Below are positions 8,552-15,589 of a stretch of 22,363 nt of DNA, piece after piece (the stretch's first letter is position 1; each line of letters begins with the position of its first letter). The position numbers and the translations under genes are program-made. Under the pieces are notes generated by a model. It ran no database searches. It had not been told where the DNA came from and saw nothing but the letters and a program-made list of their open reading frames with translations. Where the stretch lies: NCBI GenBank assembly GCA_012274205.1, contig JAAOZY010000260.1, forward strand, positions 1 to 22,363, read 5' to 3'. Source of the stretch: Betaproteobacteria bacterium. Lineage in GTDB: Bacteria > Pseudomonadota > Gammaproteobacteria > Burkholderiales > SG8-39.

Positions 8552-9232
8552 CTATCGCCGCTCCTGTGGCCGGCGCAGCCGGTCGCGAACGATCTTCACC
8601 GCCAGGGGAACCAGGGTAATCGCGCCCAGCGCCAGCACCGAAATCATGATGCGGTCGGATTCGCCCGTGGCCATTTCGCCGCCGAAGTAGGCCAGCAGAA
8701 AACTGGCCGGCATGACGCCTATCAGCGTCGCGATGGCGAAGCGCAAGAATGAAAGCGGCGTGAGGCCGGCGGCATAGCTGATGATGTCGAATGAAACAAA
8801 GGGCAGGAGGCGACTGACCAGTACGATGCCGGTCAGTGCGTTCTGGGATCCCAGCAAGCCCACCGACAGGCGATCACCGAACCAGCGCCGCAGCGTTTCC
8901 CCGCCGAGCCAGCGCGCCAGGCCGAATGCGGCGAGCGCCCCGATCTCTGCTCCCAGCAGGACATAAAACGTGCCCCAGACATGGCCATAAGCGGCGCCGG
9001 CGGCCAAGGCGATAGGTGCGCTGGGTATCGGGCTGACCAGGATCGCCAGCACCATGAGGCCGATCACCAGCAGCGGCCCCCACGCGCCCAGCTGCTTGAT
9101 GTGATCGTGCAACTCGGCGCGATTCATGATGATCGCCATCGCGCCGGTTTCGTGCAGCAGCCAGTAGGCCGCCGCCAGCAGCGCAATCAGCACGGCGAGC
9201 GCGAGCAGTTTGAATCGCGTCGGCCGCTTCAC
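8552..9232 (-). CDS. TVP38/TMEM64 family membrane protein
   Basis: A 226-residue integral membrane protein with an N-terminal helix (LLALAVLIALLAAAYWLL), then the VTT core: SPIPSAPIALAAGAAYG near residue 67, a helix with GAEIGALAAFGLARWLGG, and RLLPFVSFDIISYAAGLT, the counterpart of the conserved R-L-x-P-x-F block. It starts at GTG (9230-9232), overlapping the selD TGA as GTGA, so translation is probably coupled to selD. DedA-superfamily proteins have been linked to lipid scrambling, and one DedA protein to selenite resistance in Cupriavidus metallidurans. Placement between selD and senB makes a part in selenium entry or membrane handling a reasonable inference, without direct proof. Confidence 0.92.
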   Translation of the reverse strand: MKRPTRFKLLALAVLIALLAAAYWLLHETGAMAIIMNRAELHDHIKQLGAWGPLLVIGLMVLAILVSPIPSAPIALAAGAAYGHVWGTFYVLLGAEIGALAAFGLARWLGGETLRRWFGDRLSVGLLGSQNALTGIVLVSRLLPFVSFDIISYAAGLTPLSFLRFAIATLIGVMPASFLLAYFGGEMATGESDRIMISVLALGAITLVPLAVKIVRDRLRRPQERR

Positions 9233-11514
9233 GAGCCCAGCTTGAGAACGATCGGCTCCAGCGCCTCGCCCTGCGCCAGCACGCGGCCGATCGCGGCTGC
9301 TTGCCCGTATCCCAGCGCGTGCAAGGCCGCAAGGCAGGATTCGACGCGCGCCGCGGGGATGCTGGCAAGCAAGCCTCCCGCAGTCTGCGGGTCGAAAATC
9401 AGCGCGTAGCGCGGATGCTTGAGCGCTTCCTGCGGCTTACGCAGCGCGCGGCGCAGGCGCACGTTGGCCGGCTGCAGCGAGCTCAGGATGCCGGCGGCGC
9501 TGGTCTGTTCGGCGCCTTCCAGGATAGGCAGCGCCGCGAGGTCCAGTTCCGCGTCCACGCCCGAGGGCCGCGTCATTTCCAGCAGATGCCCGAGCAGGCC
9601 GAAGCCGGTCAGGTCGGTGCAGGCGCTCGCGCCGTGCTCGCGCAGGCACTGCGCACCGAGACGGTTCGATTGGCACATGGATACCAGGGCCGCGTCGATC
9701 CAGCGGCCGCGGGCCTGGAGCAGCGCGTGGGCGGCGAACAGCGTGCCGGTGCCGATCGGCTTGGTCAGGATCAGCACCTCGCCCGGCCGCATGCCGCTCT
9801 TGCGCGTCAGCGGCGCCAGGTCTTCATCAACCAGGCCGTTGACGGCGAAGCCGAGCGCAAGCTCCTTGCCTTCGCCGGTGTGGCCGCCGACCAGGGCGCA
9901 GTTTGCCTCGTTGAGCACTTCGATCGCGCCGCTCATCATCTGGAACAGCAGGTCTTCCTGCTTGGTTTCCAGCCCGGCGGGAATGGTGACGATGGCCGTG
10001 GCCGATTGCGCTTCGGCGCCCATGGCAAAAATGTCCCCGAGGGCGTGGTTGGCCGCGACCTTGCCGAAAATGTAAGGGTCGTCGATGAAGGCGCGGAAGA
10101 AGTCCACCGTATGCACCATCGCCTTGCCCGGCGGCACGCGCACCACCGCGGCATCATCGGGCGCATGCAGCCCGATGAGCACGTCGTCGCGCTCGACCGG
10201 ATGCAGGGCGCCGAGCGCGCGCGCGAGCACCGTCGCGCCGACTTTGGCGCCGCAGCCGCCGCAGCGCATGGCGACGGCGGAGATGGCTTGCGCCGCCTCT
10301 TCTTCGTCCAGCCTGATCGATGAAGGCGCGGTGAGCGCGGGCGCCGTTTCCATGGCCGGAAACCGGCTGAACTTGCGCATGAAGCGGCGGTCGATCCAGT
10401 CTTTCCAGCGCCACACCCAGGCGCCCTGGAAGCCGAGCGCGCCGCGCGAGGCCACTGCGTATTTGTCGCCGGTGCTGATCAGCGCAAGCCAGCTCGTTTG
10501 CGGACGGTAGCGCACGAGCGTGCGACTTTCGACGCAGCGGCGCAGGTTCTCGGCCAGCGGCGGCCCCTGGCGTACCGCAAACACGCCCGCCTTCTCGCGC
10601 GGGTGGTTGACCATGCTGGCGATGTCGCCTGCGGCAAACACCTTCGGGTCAGTCAGAGTCTGCAGCGTGTCGCTCACTTGTATGAAACCGTCTGCATCCA
10701 GGGCGAGGCCGGTAGCGCAGAGCCAAGGCGCGCCGCCGGCGCTGGTGACCCAGACGACTTCGTCGGCTTCCAGCATTTCCCCGGCCGCCGTGCGCAAGCT
10801 GCGCGCCGACACCTGAACCACCTCCGCGTTGCAGTGCACGGCCACGCCGCGCTCGGCCAGCACGCGCTCGAAGCTGCGGCGCACCGAAGCATTGTGGGTC
10901 GGCAGGACGACCGGATCGCTGGTGAGCAGGTGGAAGCTGAGTTCATCCGGATTGCGCCCCGCTTCACGCAACTCCTTGCGCAGGCGATAGCGCATGGCCA
11001 GAGTCAATTCAACGCCGCCGGCGCCGCCGCCGACCACGGCGATGCGCGTGGGACCCGCATGGCTGCGCACGCGCTCGAGCAGCAATTGCCAGCGATGGTT
11101 GAAGCCGTTGATCGGCTTCACCGGCACGGCGTGCTCCGCCGCGCCGGCCACGCTACTCATTTGTGGCGTGGAGCCAATGTTGATGGACAAGAGGTCGTAG
11201 GGCACCGGCGGACGATTGCGGCAGAGCACTTTGCCTGCGTCGCGATCCAGGCCCAGCGCTTCATCGCGAAACAAACGCGCTCCGGCGAAGCGGGCCAGCC
11301 GCGACAGGTCGATGTGGACCTCATCGTAGCTGTAGTGCCCTGCGATATAGCCCGGCAGCATGCCGGAATAGGGCGTATGCGTGTCGTGGCAGATCACGGT
11401 CAGACGAACTCCGGGCAAAGGATGCATGCCGAAGCGCCTGAGTACGCCGACGTGGCTGTGACCGCCACCGACGAGCACGATATCTCTCAGGACCGGCTGA
11501 TCCGGCACTTGCAT
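9229..11514 (-). CDS. selD: Selenide, water dikinase with N-terminal FAD/NADH-dehydrogenase-like domain
   Basis: A 761-residue fusion. Residues 1-385 form an NDH-2-like flavoprotein: FAD site VGGGHSHVG (15-23), a TPYSGMLPGYIAG block, a second dinucleotide site VVGGGAGGVEL (160-170) and FAAGDIAS. Residues 405-761 form selenophosphate synthetase, which converts selenide and ATP to selenophosphate. Its active loop reads CGGCGAK, giving Cys421 and Lys424 where other SelDs carry Cys or Sec and Lys. Further on are DVLIGLHAPDDAAVV and ANHALGDIFAMGA. The start at 11514 follows AAGGAA by about 9 bases; a longer frame to 11865 is not needed. The flavin domain is often fused to SelD and may deliver reduced selenium (inference). 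With senB it could equally be the SenC selenophosphate supplier. The stop overlaps the next gene's GTG. Confidence 0.95.
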   Translation of the reverse strand: MQVPDQPVLRDIVLVGGGHSHVGVLRRFGMHPLPGVRLTVICHDTHTPYSGMLPGYIAGHYSYDEVHIDLSRLARFAGARLFRDEALGLDRDAGKVLCRNRPPVPYDLLSINIGSTPQMSSVAGAAEHAVPVKPINGFNHRWQLLLERVRSHAGPTRIAVVGGGAGGVELTLAMRYRLRKELREAGRNPDELSFHLLTSDPVVLPTHNASVRRSFERVLAERGVAVHCNAEVVQVSARSLRTAAGEMLEADEVVWVTSAGGAPWLCATGLALDADGFIQVSDTLQTLTDPKVFAAGDIASMVNHPREKAGVFAVRQGPPLAENLRRCVESRTLVRYRPQTSWLALISTGDKYAVASRGALGFQGAWVWRWKDWIDRRFMRKFSRFPAMETAPALTAPSSIRLDEEEAAQAISAVAMRCGGCGAKVGATVLARALGALHPVERDDVLIGLHAPDDAAVVRVPPGKAMVHTVDFFRAFIDDPYIFGKVAANHALGDIFAMGAEAQSATAIVTIPAGLETKQEDLLFQMMSGAIEVLNEANCALVGGHTGEGKELALGFAVNGLVDEDLAPLTRKSGMRPGEVLILTKPIGTGTLFAAHALLQARGRWIDAALVSMCQSNRLGAQCLREHGASACTDLTGFGLLGHLLEMTRPSGVDAELDLAALPILEGAEQTSAAGILSSLQPANVRLRRALRKPQEALKHPRYALIFDPQTAGGLLASIPAARVESCLAALHALGYGQAAAIGRVLAQGEALEPIVLKLGS

Positions 11515-11707
11515 GGCGAAGATTCCTTTCAAATCTGGCGTGCTCCAGCCGATTTTCCCATGGATCGCGTCGGAGCGCGGCGGCGCCTGAGCCGCGATTG
11601 GAGGAGTGCATAATGATGTTCGCTGCGGTTTTGCCCCGTTAGTCGCACCCGGCAAGACGAGTCGACTGACGGCAATGCGGCGGAAATTCTGGATAAGCGG
11701 AGGAAAG

Positions 11708-12403
11708 ATGAACATCAAAGCACTGACCCTGGACACAGGCGGCACGATTCTCGATTGGCACAGCGGCATCAGCAACGCGTTCGCCGCCGCCGGCGTGCGG
11801 CGCGGCGTGCAGGCGGACTGGCACGAGATCACCAACGAGTACCGCCGCCGCTCGCTCAAGGCCATGGTCGGGCAGGTTCATCCGGCCTTCAACTTCGACG
11901 ACGTGCATCGCAGAGTGCTCGACGAGGTGATTGCGCATTACAAGCTCGAAGCGCTCGGCGCAGAGGATCGGGATGCTATCTGGCGCACCTGGCATGCGCT
12001 CGATGCCTGGCCCGATTTTCCCGCGGTGCAGGCGCGCTTGCGGTGCAAGTACGTCGTCGCCTCGCTTACCCTGCTGACGACCTCGCTGGTGATCGACGTT
12101 GCGAAGAAGAACGGCTTCGACTGGGACGCGATCATTTCCTGCGAGATGATCGGCATCTACAAGACGCGGCCCGAGTCCTATCTCACGGCGGCGAAATGGC
12201 TGCAGCTCGACCCCGCCGAAATCATGATGGTCGCCTGCCACAATTTCGACCTCAACGCCGCGCGCGAAACCGGCTACAAGACCGCATTCGTCAAGCGTCC
12301 GGCCGAATGGGGCCCGTCGGGGCCGCCCGATCCGACGCCCAACCCCGCGCATGACCTGATTGTCGATGGCTTCGAGGAACTGGCGATGCGGTTGGGCGTG
12401 TAG
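11708..12403 (+). CDS. HAD superfamily hydrolase, haloacid dehalogenase type II-like
   Basis: A 231-residue protein from an ATG preceded by GGAGG at 11699-11703. It has the HAD layout. Nucleophile Asp9 lies in LTLDTGGTILDW, with Gly11 where phosphatases have Asp and L-2-haloacid dehalogenases have Tyr, and Thr13 conserved. Ser119 is motif II, Lys152 in GIYKTRPESY is motif III and Asp181 in ACHNFDLNAARETG is motif IV. The C-terminal KRPAEWGP matches the type II dehalogenase-like group. The missing second Asp argues against ordinary phosphatase action, while several L-DEX substrate residues also differ, so the substrate is open. It diverges from selD across 193 bases, in which I see no strong promoter beyond a CATAAT at 11609-11614. 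Confidence 0.85.
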   Translation: MNIKALTLDTGGTILDWHSGISNAFAAAGVRRGVQADWHEITNEYRRRSLKAMVGQVHPAFNFDDVHRRVLDEVIAHYKLEALGAEDRDAIWRTWHALDAWPDFPAVQARLRCKYVVASLTLLTTSLVIDVAKKNGFDWDAIISCEMIGIYKTRPESYLTAAKWLQLDPAEIMMVACHNFDLNAARETGYKTAFVKRPAEWGPSGPPDPTPNPAHDLIVDGFEELAMRLGV

Positions 12404-12479
12404 GCGGCAAGAATAGCTGGGCCGATATCCGCGCCGCGCCGGCGCGAACCGCATCGGCACAATATCCATTGCGCAAAGC

Positions 12480-12538
12480 GGAGTATCCTAAAAGGCCATT
12501 TCAGAATTACCGAAATGCCCTTTGATTTAGGGGAGTAT
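12480..12538. repeat. 45-bp inverted-repeat element between 7-bp direct repeats
   Basis: GGAGTAT at 12480-12486 and 12532-12538 flank a 45-bp segment that begins CCTAAA (12487-12492) and ends TTTAGG (12526-12531). Inside it, arms 12491-12502 and 12512-12523 pair over 12 positions with one mismatch around a 9-nt loop. It lies in the 223-bp gap between the HAD gene and the cation transporter gene. It could be a tiny mobile-element footprint, an operator or a weak terminator. A related GGGGAGATAT follows at 12541-12550. Confidence 0.6.
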
Positions 12539-12626
12539 GAGGGGAGATATCCGCTCATTTTGTAATAAACTCTATGTCCGCGCACTTGGTGTCGGCCGCG
12601 CGGGAACGCGAAGGAGATAGTCGGCC

Positions 12627-13280
12627 ATGGCCGATTGCTGCGAAGACAAGGCATGCGCGATCGAGGCGTTGCAGACGCGCCAGAGCTCGACGCTGAAACT
12701 GGTGCTTGCGATCAACGCCGTCATGTTCGTCGTCGAGCTGGCGGCAGGTTTGCTCGCCGGTTCCACCGCCCTGCTCTCCGATTCGCTCGATAATCTGGGC
12801 GACGCGCTGACCTACGGCCTCAGCCTGTACGCGATCGCGCGCGGGGCGCGCGCCAAGGCGAAAGTGGCGCTGTTCAAGGGCGGCTTGATCCTCGCCGCCG
12901 GCCTGTTCGTGCTGGCACAGGTGGCCTACCGCATCGCCAACCCCACGCTGCCGGTGTTCGAGACGATGGGTGGCGTGAGTCTGTTGGCGCTGCTCGCCAA
13001 CGGCGCCTGCCTCGCGCTGCTGTGGAAGCACCGCGCCGAAGACATCAACATGTCCTCGGTGTGGGAGTGTTCGAGGAACGATATCGCTTCCAATGTCTCC
13101 GTTTTCGTTGCGGCGGGCGGGGTGTGGCTCACACGTTCGGGCTGGCCCGATCTGTTGATAGGACTGCTGCTGGCGCTGCTGTTCCTGCGCTCGGCGGCGC
13201 GCGTATTGCAAAGCGCGGTGGCTGAGCTCAGGCGGCCTGCCGCCGCGAACATTGAGTTCGTCAAACTGCAACGCCGCTAG
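12627..13280 (+). CDS. Cation diffusion facilitator-type transporter, short form
   Basis: A 217-residue membrane protein with about six helices, from an ATG with AAGGAGA at 12611-12617. The N-terminus is Cys-rich (MADCCEDKAC). Helix 2 carries the CDF metal-site block SDSLDNLGD (Asp52, Asp55, Asn56, Asp59). Helix 5 carries CSRNDIASN, so the usual His-x3-Asp of CDF zinc exporters is Cys148-x3-Asp152. The cytoplasmic C-terminal ferredoxin-like domain of full-length CDF proteins is missing; the chain ends soon after helix 6. CDF proteins export Zn, Co, Cd, Fe or Mn by proton antiport. The Cys ligand suggests preference for a soft metal, which is inference. Its stop codon shares bases with that of the convergent cysteine desulfurase gene. 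Confidence 0.88.
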   Translation: MADCCEDKACAIEALQTRQSSTLKLVLAINAVMFVVELAAGLLAGSTALLSDSLDNLGDALTYGLSLYAIARGARAKAKVALFKGGLILAAGLFVLAQVAYRIANPTLPVFETMGGVSLLALLANGACLALLWKHRAEDINMSSVWECSRNDIASNVSVFVAAGGVWLTRSGWPDLLIGLLLALLFLRSAARVLQSAVAELRRPAAANIEFVKLQRR

Positions 13281-14410
13281 GCGCCGGTCGCTCCTTCGAC
13301 CAATGCCGCAGCTGCGGCTTCGATTTCCTCCAGCGTCGTCGTCCATCCGACCGACAGCCTGACTGCGCCTGCCGCCCGCGCCGCGTCGCAGCCCATCGCG
13401 GCGAGCACGCCGCTCACCGCGTCGGCTTCGGAGTGGCAGGCCGAACCCACCGACGCGGCGACCCGTGCGGCGACGCGCGCCAACAGCTCGCGCCCGGAAA
13501 TACCCGGAAAGGAGACGTTCAAGGTCGTGGGCAGACGCTCGCTCGGGTGGCCGTTGAGCCTGAGACCGGGGACGCCAGCCCTTAGCCGCTCATGCAATGC
13601 GTCGCGCAGCACGCGCAGTTTTTCCGTCGCCGCCGGCAGGCGTTCGCGCGCAAGCCTTGCCGCCGCGCCCAGGCCGACCATCTGCGGCACGTTCTCCGTG
13701 CCCGGACGCAAGCCATGCTCCTGCCCGGCGCCGAACTGGATCGGCGCGATCGGTGTTCCTGCACGCACATAAAGCACGCCTACTCCTTTCGGTGCATAGA
13801 ACTTGTGGCCCGCCAGGGTCAGCAGGTCAACGCCCAGCGCATCGACGTTCACTGGAATCTTGCCGGCGGATTGCGCGGCATCGGTGTGCAGCAGAATACC
13901 GCGCGCCCTGGTAAGCGCAGCGATCTCCGTCACGGGCTGGATCGTGCCCACCTCGTTGTTGGCATGCATGATGGAGACCAGCGCGGTATCCGGCCGCAGC
14001 GCGGCGGCGACTGCCGCAGGATCGATACGGCCGTACGCATCGACCGGAATCACGCTCAGCTCCCATCCTGCGCTTTGCAAATACAGGGCCGGCTCGATCA
14101 CCGCCGGATGCTCTACCGCGCTCACTACCAGATGCCGCTTTTGGCCGACGGGCGCGCGGGCGACACCGAGCAGCGCGAGATTGTTGGCCTCGGTGGCGCT
14201 GCCGGTGAACACGATCTCGTCCGCGGCGGCGCCGAGAAGACCGGCGATCGATGCACGCGCCGCACGCACCGCCTCGGCGGCTTCTGCGCCGTAGGTATGA
14301 GACGACGACGGGTTGCCGTAGTGCTGCGCCAGGTAGGGCAGCATCGCCTCCAGCACTTCGGCGGCGAGCGGCGTGGTAGCGTTGTAGTCGAGATAAACAG
14401 GGCTGTTCAT
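13277..14410 (-). CDS. Cysteine desulfurase (NifS/IscS family, PLP-dependent)
   Basis: A 377-residue class V aminotransferase-fold enzyme that takes sulfur from cysteine as an enzyme persulfide; relatives also release selenium from selenocysteine. Marks in order are YLDYNATTP at the N-terminus, the GNPSSSH block, TGSATEANNLAL, EHPAV (His101), HTDAAQSAGKIP, the PLP lysine in AGHKFYAPKG (Lys203), RPGTENVP and the catalytic loop GSACHSE (Cys325). It closes a probable five-gene operon, 25 bases downstream of the methyltransferase gene. No IscU or SufE gene is beside it. The DsrE and rhodanese genes upstream are plausible persulfide acceptors, and the nearby selD could use selenium from it. Both links are inference. 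The ribosome site is weak. Confidence 0.93.
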   Translation of the reverse strand: MNSPVYLDYNATTPLAAEVLEAMLPYLAQHYGNPSSSHTYGAEAAEAVRAARASIAGLLGAAADEIVFTGSATEANNLALLGVARAPVGQKRHLVVSAVEHPAVIEPALYLQSAGWELSVIPVDAYGRIDPAAVAAALRPDTALVSIMHANNEVGTIQPVTEIAALTRARGILLHTDAAQSAGKIPVNVDALGVDLLTLAGHKFYAPKGVGVLYVRAGTPIAPIQFGAGQEHGLRPGTENVPQMVGLGAAARLARERLPAATEKLRVLRDALHERLRAGVPGLRLNGHPSERLPTTLNVSFPGISGRELLARVAARVAASVGSACHSEADAVSGVLAAMGCDAARAAGAVRLSVGWTTTLEEIEAAAAALVEGATGA

Positions 14411-14435
14411 AGCGTCGCTCGTGTGACGTCGGCCA

Positions 14436-15077
14436 TCAGATTAGCGAGCGTACGCCACATCGCTGCCTGGGCTGAGCCTCCCCGGAATACATATAGTTCA
14501 ATGGGCGAGGACCCTCTGCATACTCAGTTTTCAGTTCCGCGAGATCGAAGCCCGCAGCGCTGATGAGGTGATCCATCTTTCGGTTGAGGTTGCATCCTCC
14601 GGTCAGTTTGCTCCAAAGCGGGTTGAGCCGCTGTTGCCAGTCCTGCACGCGAATTTCGGGGGCGAGACCGTGTTCTACAAACAGCAGCGTTCCGCCAGGC
14701 TTGATCACCCTCCCGAGTTCCTTCAATGCCTTCACCGGGTCAGCAATGGAGCACAGAGTCCAAGTCATTACAATGGTATCGATTGAACTGTCGCCGAGGG
14801 GGATCTCTTCGCTTGCATGCGCAATGAGATCGATTGGAAACGCGATGCCGCGCGCTTTTTTCCCGGCCATCACCAGCAATTCTTCGGAAGGGTCGAGCCC
14901 ATAGAGATGCTCGACGCCGGTGCCGTAGAAAGGCAGGTTGAGACCTGAGCCGACACCGATTTCAAGCACCGTGCCGCGTGCTTTTGGCACGATAAGAGAA
15001 CGGTAGCGCGTCGCCACCCTGTTTCGCATCGCGGCGTCCACCAGCCGCGGCAATATCCATTTCCGATAAATGTTCAT
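14436..15077 (-). CDS. Class I SAM-dependent methyltransferase, METTL7/TMT1-like
   Basis: A 213-residue Rossmann-fold methyltransferase that starts MNIYRKWILP at 15077; the longer frame to 15134 has no better site. The SAM loop is VLEIGVGSGLNLPFY, followed by YGLDPSEELL, a VMTWTLCSIADP block and GGTLLFVEHGLAPE. The stretch around WSKLTGGCNLNRKMDHLISAAGF, with a late YMYSGEA, resembles the animal METTL7 proteins (TMT1A/B), which methylate alkyl thiols and hydrogen sulfide. It lacks the conserved cysteines of the arsenite methyltransferase ArsM. Lying between a DsrE gene and a cysteine desulfurase gene, it may methylate a thiol, sulfide or selenide, but this is inference. A 142-base gap with no gene precedes it. 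Confidence 0.82.
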   Translation of the reverse strand: MNIYRKWILPRLVDAAMRNRVATRYRSLIVPKARGTVLEIGVGSGLNLPFYGTGVEHLYGLDPSEELLVMAGKKARGIAFPIDLIAHASEEIPLGDSSIDTIVMTWTLCSIADPVKALKELGRVIKPGGTLLFVEHGLAPEIRVQDWQQRLNPLWSKLTGGCNLNRKMDHLISAAGFDLAELKTEYAEGPRPLNYMYSGEAQPRQRCGVRSLI

Positions 15078-15219
15078 GTCTCGAGAATCCGACCGCTTTG
15101 CGAAATCTGACGCGTGCACCCAAGCATCGCCCACCGCCCCCGCTGCGGTCGCGAACGCAGCTACGATACGCCCACGTTCCTGGCGAAAACCCGCCGTTTC
15201 CCCGCACCCGGCAATTGCC

Positions 15220-15570
15220 TCAGAACACGATCACTTTGTCCGCCCACTGCGTCCAGGACGTCAGTTCGGCAAGCGTGCTTCTGTAGGTATCGTCCAAGAG
15301 CTCGGGATCGGTGATTCCGCGCGCGTCCATGCAGGTTCCGCACACGCCCACTTCGCCTTTGTTGCGCACAACGCGGCCGAGCATGAGCTGGATATTGTAG
15401 AAACCTTCCGGAACCTTTTGCCCGCGCTTGGCGCAGGACGCGGCATCGCCCATCAGGAACAGCTTCACTTCCTCGCCTTCGGCCTTGGACAGGGCTCCGG
15501 CGAGGCGCAAACCGTTATAGCTGCGCTCGCTGCCGTACGGCGCGTCGTTCAGGATAAATAGAGTCTTCAT
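15220..15570 (-). CDS. DsrE/DsrF-like family protein
   Basis: A 116-residue cytoplasmic protein with the DsrE/YchN fold: N-terminal strand KTLFILNDAPYGSERSYNGLR, then KLFLMGDAASCAKRGQ, then GEVGVCGTCMDARGI. Candidate sulfur-carrying cysteines are Cys46, Cys77 and Cys80. Family members accept and pass on persulfide sulfur. The start at 15570 has AAGGAA about 9 bases upstream; the longer open frame overlaps the gene before it. It begins 19 bases after the stop of the TVP38-rhodanese gene, so the two are almost certainly co-transcribed, and the rhodanese domain is the obvious sulfur partner (inference). Confidence 0.92.
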   Translation of the reverse strand: MKTLFILNDAPYGSERSYNGLRLAGALSKAEGEEVKLFLMGDAASCAKRGQKVPEGFYNIQLMLGRVVRNKGEVGVCGTCMDARGITDPELLDDTYRSTLAELTSWTQWADKVIVF

Positions 15571-15589
15571 GCTGGTGTTTCCTTTTTTG

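Noticed and set aside
7365..8690. 441-codon plus-strand frame opposite senB
   Set aside because: It spans two real genes on the other strand and the gap between them, with no recognisable domain.
9301..11613. Large plus-strand frames opposite the selD fusion
   Set aside because: They mirror codon bias of the selD fusion gene and show no motifs.
14436..15077. Arsenite methyltransferase ArsM
   Set aside because: The conserved ArsM cysteine set is absent although arsS is in the window; the sequence fits METTL7-like proteins better.
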